64,000 bases of DNA. Origin: Bacillota bacterium (GTDB lineage Bacteria; Bacillota; Clostridia; Oscillospirales; Oscillospiraceae). The DNA lies in contig JAEXCS010000041.1 of assembly GCA_023402075.1 (NCBI GenBank), positions 25,484 to 89,483 on the forward strand, in the 5' to 3' direction. Position 1 is the stretch's first letter; each line of letters opens with the position of its first letter. The notes under the pieces are model-generated. The model worked only from the letters and a program-made list of their open reading frames with translations. It was not told where the DNA came from and searched no databases. This document shows, in pieces, positions 60,193 through 64,000 of this stretch. The position numbers were made by a program, and so were the translations under genes.

Positions 60193-62844
60193 ATGAAGAA
60201 GTTTCTTTCCCTGGTTCTGTCTCTGGTGATGACCATGTCCTTGGTCACCATCGGCGCCGGAGCCACCGAGTACGCGGACTTCAGCGACAAGTCTGAAGTT
60301 CAGTACGAGGAAGCAGTTGCGGTTCTCAACAAGATCGGTATCATCACCGGCTATGAGGACGGCAGCTTTAAGCCCACTGGGGCTCTGACCCGCGGCGCCG
60401 CCGCCAAGATCATCGTTTCCCTGATGATCGGCTCCGAGGCCGCCGCCAACCTGACGGTTGCTGCCGCCCCCTACAAGGACGTGGCCGTGACCAACACCTT
60501 TGCCGGCGTCATCTCTTATTGCAAGACCGCTGGTTACATCAACGGCTATACCGACGGCACCTTCCGTCCCACCGCCGCCCTGACCGGCTATGCCTTCAGC
60601 AAGATGCTGCTGGGCGCGCTGGGCTATGACGGCAAGATCGAGGGCTTCACCGGCGAGGGCTGGACCATGAACGTTGCCCGCCTGGGCAAGGTCGCCGGCC
60701 TGTTCGACGATTTCGCCACCTCTTTCCAGGGCAACGCCGGCCTGACCCGCGAGGCTGCCTGCCTGCTGGCCCTGAACACCCTGAAGGCCACCGAGGTTGA
60801 GTATGTCGGCGGCACCAGCGTTGTGGCTGGCGACGCCAGCGTTATCATCAACGCCCAGCGTGAGCTGAAGACCAGCAACAACAAGAACATCAACCAGAAC
60901 ATCGGCAAGGAAAAGGCCAACGCCACCGCCGAGTACACCCTGGAGTTCGGCGAGGATCACTTTGCCGACCTGAAGCTGACCGCCGAGGGTTCCGCCCGTG
61001 ACGATTTCGGCCGCCCCTCCAATAAGTGGAGCTACAAGAACGTCACCATCGGTACCTATGCGATCACTCCCGACTACACCTTCACGACCCGTGCCTCCGG
61101 CGACACCACCACCGACAAGCTGAAGAGCATGGGCCTGAACGACCTGAAGACCACCGCTACCGTGAATGGCACCGCTTATCAGGCTGTGAAGTACGTGAAC
61201 GATGACACCTCTTCCAACGTCGCTCTGGGCGACATCCCCGGCCTGGCCGCCAACGGCCGCCTGATCGAGGTGTATCTGGAAGACGCCGCTGCCGACGTGA
61301 TCAACACCGTGGTCGTGATCGACACCTATGTCATGCAGGTTAAGAAGGTTTCTTCTTCCGGCGTGTCTCTGAAGAACCCCGAGAGCAACCGCGTGGGCGC
61401 CACCCTGAACGAGATCAAGTCCGACGACGACTGCTTCGCCGCCGTGAAGAATCTGAAGGTTGACGACTACGTTCTGGTGACTGTCTCCGGAAGCGACGTT
61501 ATGTCTGTCGCCATTCCTCAGACCGTCTCCGGCAAGCTGACCGCTTTCACCTCCGGTTCTCACAATGCTACCGGCGTCAACAACGTCACCATCGCCGGCA
61601 CGAAGTACAACCTGGCTTATCAGGTCGACTCCGCCGACAGCAAGCTGAGCGCCGCTACCAAGCTGAGCGACAGCAACAACACCACCGCTTATCTGGACAC
61701 CTATGGCAACGTGATCTATGTCACCGATGTGGAAGCCGGTTCCGACTACTTCATCTATGACGAGGATTACTCCAGCGTGGTGGACGGCAAGGTCGTCCTC
61801 TATGCGCAGGGCTGGGACATGGACGGCAACACCGTCTCCCTGAACCTGGGCACCAACGGCAACGGCCGCGGTTATCTGGTCTCCGGCGGCGTGTATAAGT
61901 ACAGCTCCAGCACCACCAGCAACGCCGAGTATAAGATCGACGGCGGCTATACCGCCGACGGCACTGTGCAGGGCACGATTCCCTCTCAGATGAGCAAGAC
62001 CGCTGCCGGCAGCGCCGCTGGCACTAAGCTCATCTCCAAGGGCGACAGCAAGTTCAACGCCGGCAACTACTATGACGGCTCTGTGAAGTTCCTGTTCATC
62101 GGCTGGGACGACGCGGCCATGACCGACGCCGACTCCCTCACCGTGAAGGAAGGCGTGCAGGAAGTCCTGGATACCGTGAACGGCCAGGTTCTGGTCGGCA
62201 TCACCAACGACGCCGGCACCCGCGTGAAGTATGTCATCGTCTTCAACGACAATGACGTGGAAGCCAGCGCCAACGTCCTGTACGTGAAGAGCGCCGACGG
62301 CACCGCGCAGGTGAACGGCAAGACCGTCACCGTGTTCGACGCCTATATCGACGGCGAGCTGAAGACGGGCCTGGTCGCCTCCAAGGAGATCAGCAAGATG
62401 GCCGGCAACTTCTACACTTACAGTGTGAAGGACGACGTGTACACCGTCAACGACTACAACAAGGACAACAAGGACACCTCCGTCAAGGATCTGGTTAAGT
62501 ACAACCTGTCCGACATTTACAGCAATGTCAAGTCCAACAACGCCTATCTGCAGGGATCCTTCGATAACGCCTACACCACTGACGTTAACGGCAATGCTGT
62601 GAACATGATTTCGGACTCCGTTGATCTGTATGCCAAGAACGCCAACGTGATCGATTGCTCCGGCGACGGCTACAACATCGGCTCTCTGGAAGACATGGTC
62701 GACGTGTATAACAACATGACTGCTGCTCAGCAGGCTGTTGCGACCATCTCCCTGGCCTTCGTTTACAACGGCAACCCCAACTCCAGCAACTACGGCAAGG
62801 TGGACACCATCTATGTCCGTGACGTGACCCCCGCTAAGGCCTGA
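60193..62844 (+). CDS. SLH-domain surface protein, probable S-layer protein
   Basis: An 883-residue secreted protein. The start at 60193 (MKKFLSLVLSLVMTMSLVTIGAGA) has GGAGGAAAATCC before it and opens a clear signal peptide cleaved after about residue 24. Three SLH repeats follow (about 26-85, 90-150 and 150-205) with ITGYEDGSFKPTGALTRG and INGYTDGTFRPTAALTGY. They anchor proteins to pyruvylated wall polymer. The remaining 670 residues are rich in Asp, Gly, Ser and Thr, with no domain I recognise. Codon choice is extremely biased (AAG, AAC, GAC, CTG), a mark of very high expression. Confidence 0.9.
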   Translation: MKKFLSLVLSLVMTMSLVTIGAGATEYADFSDKSEVQYEEAVAVLNKIGIITGYEDGSFKPTGALTRGAAAKIIVSLMIGSEAAANLTVAAAPYKDVAVTNTFAGVISYCKTAGYINGYTDGTFRPTAALTGYAFSKMLLGALGYDGKIEGFTGEGWTMNVARLGKVAGLFDDFATSFQGNAGLTREAACLLALNTLKATEVEYVGGTSVVAGDASVIINAQRELKTSNNKNINQNIGKEKANATAEYTLEFGEDHFADLKLTAEGSARDDFGRPSNKWSYKNVTIGTYAITPDYTFTTRASGDTTTDKLKSMGLNDLKTTATVNGTAYQAVKYVNDDTSSNVALGDIPGLAANGRLIEVYLEDAAADVINTVVVIDTYVMQVKKVSSSGVSLKNPESNRVGATLNEIKSDDDCFAAVKNLKVDDYVLVTVSGSDVMSVAIPQTVSGKLTAFTSGSHNATGVNNVTIAGTKYNLAYQVDSADSKLSAATKLSDSNNTTAYLDTYGNVIYVTDVEAGSDYFIYDEDYSSVVDGKVVLYAQGWDMDGNTVSLNLGTNGNGRGYLVSGGVYKYSSSTTSNAEYKIDGGYTADGTVQGTIPSQMSKTAAGSAAGTKLISKGDSKFNAGNYYDGSVKFLFIGWDDAAMTDADSLTVKEGVQEVLDTVNGQVLVGITNDAGTRVKYVIVFNDNDVEASANVLYVKSADGTAQVNGKTVTVFDAYIDGELKTGLVASKEISKMAGNFYTYSVKDDVYTVNDYNKDNKDTSVKDLVKYNLSDIYSNVKSNNAYLQGSFDNAYTTDVNGNAVNMISDSVDLYAKNANVIDCSGDGYNIGSLEDMVDVYNNMTAAQQAVATISLAFVYNGNPNSSNYGKVDTIYVRDVTPAKA

Positions 62845-62882
62845 TCAATCGTCTGATTGAAACGACCTGAGGGCACGTAAAC

Positions 62883-62924
62883 GCGGCGGCCCCGGACGAA
62901 AGTCCGGGGCCGCCGCTTCGTTTT
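62883..62924 (+). terminator. Terminator of the SLH gene
   Basis: A perfect 15-bp GC stem (GCGGCGGCCCCGGAC, loop GAAA, complement) is followed by TTCGTTTT. A smaller hairpin TCAATC/GATTGA lies at 62845-62860. Confidence 0.9.
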
Positions 62925-62962
62925 GGTACGCGCCGCAAGACTTACAAAATTAGGCGCTATAC

Positions 62963-62991
62963 TTGCAAACAGGGGCGCAAGCCTCTATAAT
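62963..62991 (+). promoter_or_regulatory. Promoter of the O-antigen ligase-like gene
   Basis: TTGCAA (62963-62968) and a perfect TATAAT (62986-62991) are spaced 17 bp, about 100 bases before the start codon. Confidence 0.75.
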
Positions 62992-63090
62992 AAAGAAGAT
63001 CGACGCGGGCACGTTTGCGCCCCGCGGGCATCCTTTGTTTTACCGAGAGATCTTCTCTCCGGAAAATCTGCAAGACAGGAGAATCTGGAT

Positions 63091-64000
63091 ATGAACCAAA
63101 ACACGTATGCCGCCCAGGGGCTGGGCGCGGGCGAACGTCCCGTGAACGAGGAGCGCCCCCTCTCCGGCTGGACGGCGCTCTGGGCGGGGGGGCTTTTTCT
63201 GCTGTGGGTCTTTTCCGCCGTTGAGTCCGCGCCGATCCTGTGCTTTTTCCTTGGCATCGCGGCGGCAGTGGCGGCATTTTCCCGCCGGGAGCTGGGGTTG
63301 CGGCCCCGCTTCGGGCTGCAGGCGCTGTTTGTGCTGGCGTATGTGCTCCTTTCCGGCGTTTCCTGCTTCTATGCCGCCTCCGGCACGCTGGCGCTGGATG
63401 ATTTTCTGCGGCTGCTGCCCGGTTTTTTCGTCTATCTGTTGCTTCTGCTGTTTTCCGGCCGGGGAACCTCCCGGGGGCGGAACGGCGCGGCGGCGATTTC
63501 CATTGTCACCGCGCTGATTTCCTTTCTCAGTATCGACGCGGCGGGAACCCGCTGGTTTTCCGGCGGCTTTCAGCGGCTGACGGGCCATTTCACGCAAGAT
63601 TACTCGATTTTTGCCGGTTTGGAGCCGGGAACCCGCATCACCTCGATTCTGGAGGATCCCAACGTCTTCGCGGGGGTCGCGGGCCTTGGCGTGCTGCTGG
63701 GCCTGTCTTTGGCGTTGAGCGCGGAGGGGAGGCGGGAGCGGATGCTCCACCTCTGCTGCCTGGCCCTGAACGCGCTGGGCTTTGTGCTGGTGTTCAGCTT
63801 GGGCGCGGCGGGCTTTATCGCCGTGGCCTTTGCGGCGTTCCTGCTGTTTCAGCGGAAGGGGACGCGCCTTGCCGCCGCCGTGGTGATGGTGGAGACGCTG
63901 GCGGTGACCATGCTGGGCGCGGCGGCGGTATATCTCGCCGTGCTTGACGGGACGAAGGATTTTTCGGTTGTGCCGCTGCTGGCCTGCGTGGGCTGCGCGG
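63091..64000 (+). CDS. O-antigen ligase/polymerase-like membrane protein (3' end outside window)
   Basis: The frame is open from the ATG at 63091 (AGGAG nine bases upstream) to the window end, 303 codons. After a short charged N-terminus it has closely spaced hydrophobic segments from residue 30 onward, at least eight so far. The loop YSIFAGLEPGTRITSILEDPNVFAG resembles the periplasmic/extracellular segment before the conserved DPN of WaaL/Wzy-type proteins. With the sugar transferases nearby, polymerisation or ligation of a surface polysaccharide is likely. The defining C-terminal loop is not in view. Confidence 0.7.
   Translation, partial: MNQNTYAAQGLGAGERPVNEERPLSGWTALWAGGLFLLWVFSAVESAPILCFFLGIAAAVAAFSRRELGLRPRFGLQALFVLAYVLLSGVSCFYAASGTLALDDFLRLLPGFFVYLLLLLFSGRGTSRGRNGAAAISIVTALISFLSIDAAGTRWFSGGFQRLTGHFTQDYSIFAGLEPGTRITSILEDPNVFAGVAGLGVLLGLSLALSAEGRRERMLHLCCLALNALGFVLVFSLGAAGFIAVAFAAFLLFQRKGTRLAAAVVMVETLAVTMLGAAAVYLAVLDGTKDFSVVPLLACVGCA

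Noticed and set aside
60175..61563. Minus-strand frame of 462 codons opposite the SLH gene
   Set aside because: Gly/Val/His-rich shadow produced by the extreme codon bias of the SLH gene.
1..64000. CRISPR arrays, tRNA or rRNA genes
   Set aside because: No regularly spaced repeats of CRISPR type and no tRNA cloverleaf or rRNA sequence were recognised in the window.

Overview
The window looks like chromosome from a high-GC, spore-forming gut Firmicute, most like the Oscillospiraceae (Oscillibacter, Flavonifractor and relatives). This is inferred from gene content: a SpoVT remnant, type III glutamine synthetase, an SLH surface protein, TRAP uptake of sugar acids, a T-box and strong GGAGG ribosome sites. 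No rRNA, tRNA or CRISPR array was seen. The species cannot be fixed from the sequence alone.

Layout. 1-392: tail of a tyrosine integrase. 570-7093: phosphate regulon pstSCAB-phoU-phoB-phoR behind a Pho box; the PstS is circularly permuted. 7147-15530, minus strand: one operon holding the whole common shikimate pathway plus the Phe and Tyr branch enzymes (aroF, tyrA, aroB, aroA, aroC, pheA, fused aroE-aroK, aroQ). It is preceded by a 34-residue Tyr/Phe-rich leader peptide and a complete four-segment attenuator. 15588-22233: a zinc phospholipase C-like protein, lrgAB, malQ, then a TM1266-type regulator followed by a NitT/TauT-type ABC transporter.

22244-28341, minus strand: argG-argH-argF behind an ARG box, then mtnA-deoD (nucleoside/methylthioribose salvage) with a structured leader. 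28449-39655: a hexuronate island with a TRAP transporter (dctPQM), kduI, kduD, a 2-hydroxyacid dehydrogenase, an Eda-VOC fusion, kdgK, a HIT protein and an IlvD/Edd dehydratase, with a divergently controlled FCD-type GntR regulator and candidate operators. 39849-44113: a zincin, Tex and a DUF1846 protein. 44337-51772, plus strand: purA-purB, then asnB behind an Asn T-box, and type III glutamine synthetase; this block makes amide and purine nitrogen compounds.

51777-55300 is a mobile-DNA scar. A large serine recombinase is fused in frame to the last 150 residues of the sporulation regulator SpoVT, next to truncated IS21, IS3 and IS110 transposases. 55497-64000 is a cell-surface region: polyprenyl-phosphate sugar transferase, glycosyltransferase, a probable regulator built from a catalytically dead tyrosine-recombinase fold, a highly expressed SLH protein, and the start of an O-antigen ligase/polymerase.

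The strongest candidates for undescribed biology are the aromatic attenuator (15294-15470), the recombinase-SpoVT junction (52229), the permuted PstS (692-1594) and the recombinase-like regulator (58453-59715).
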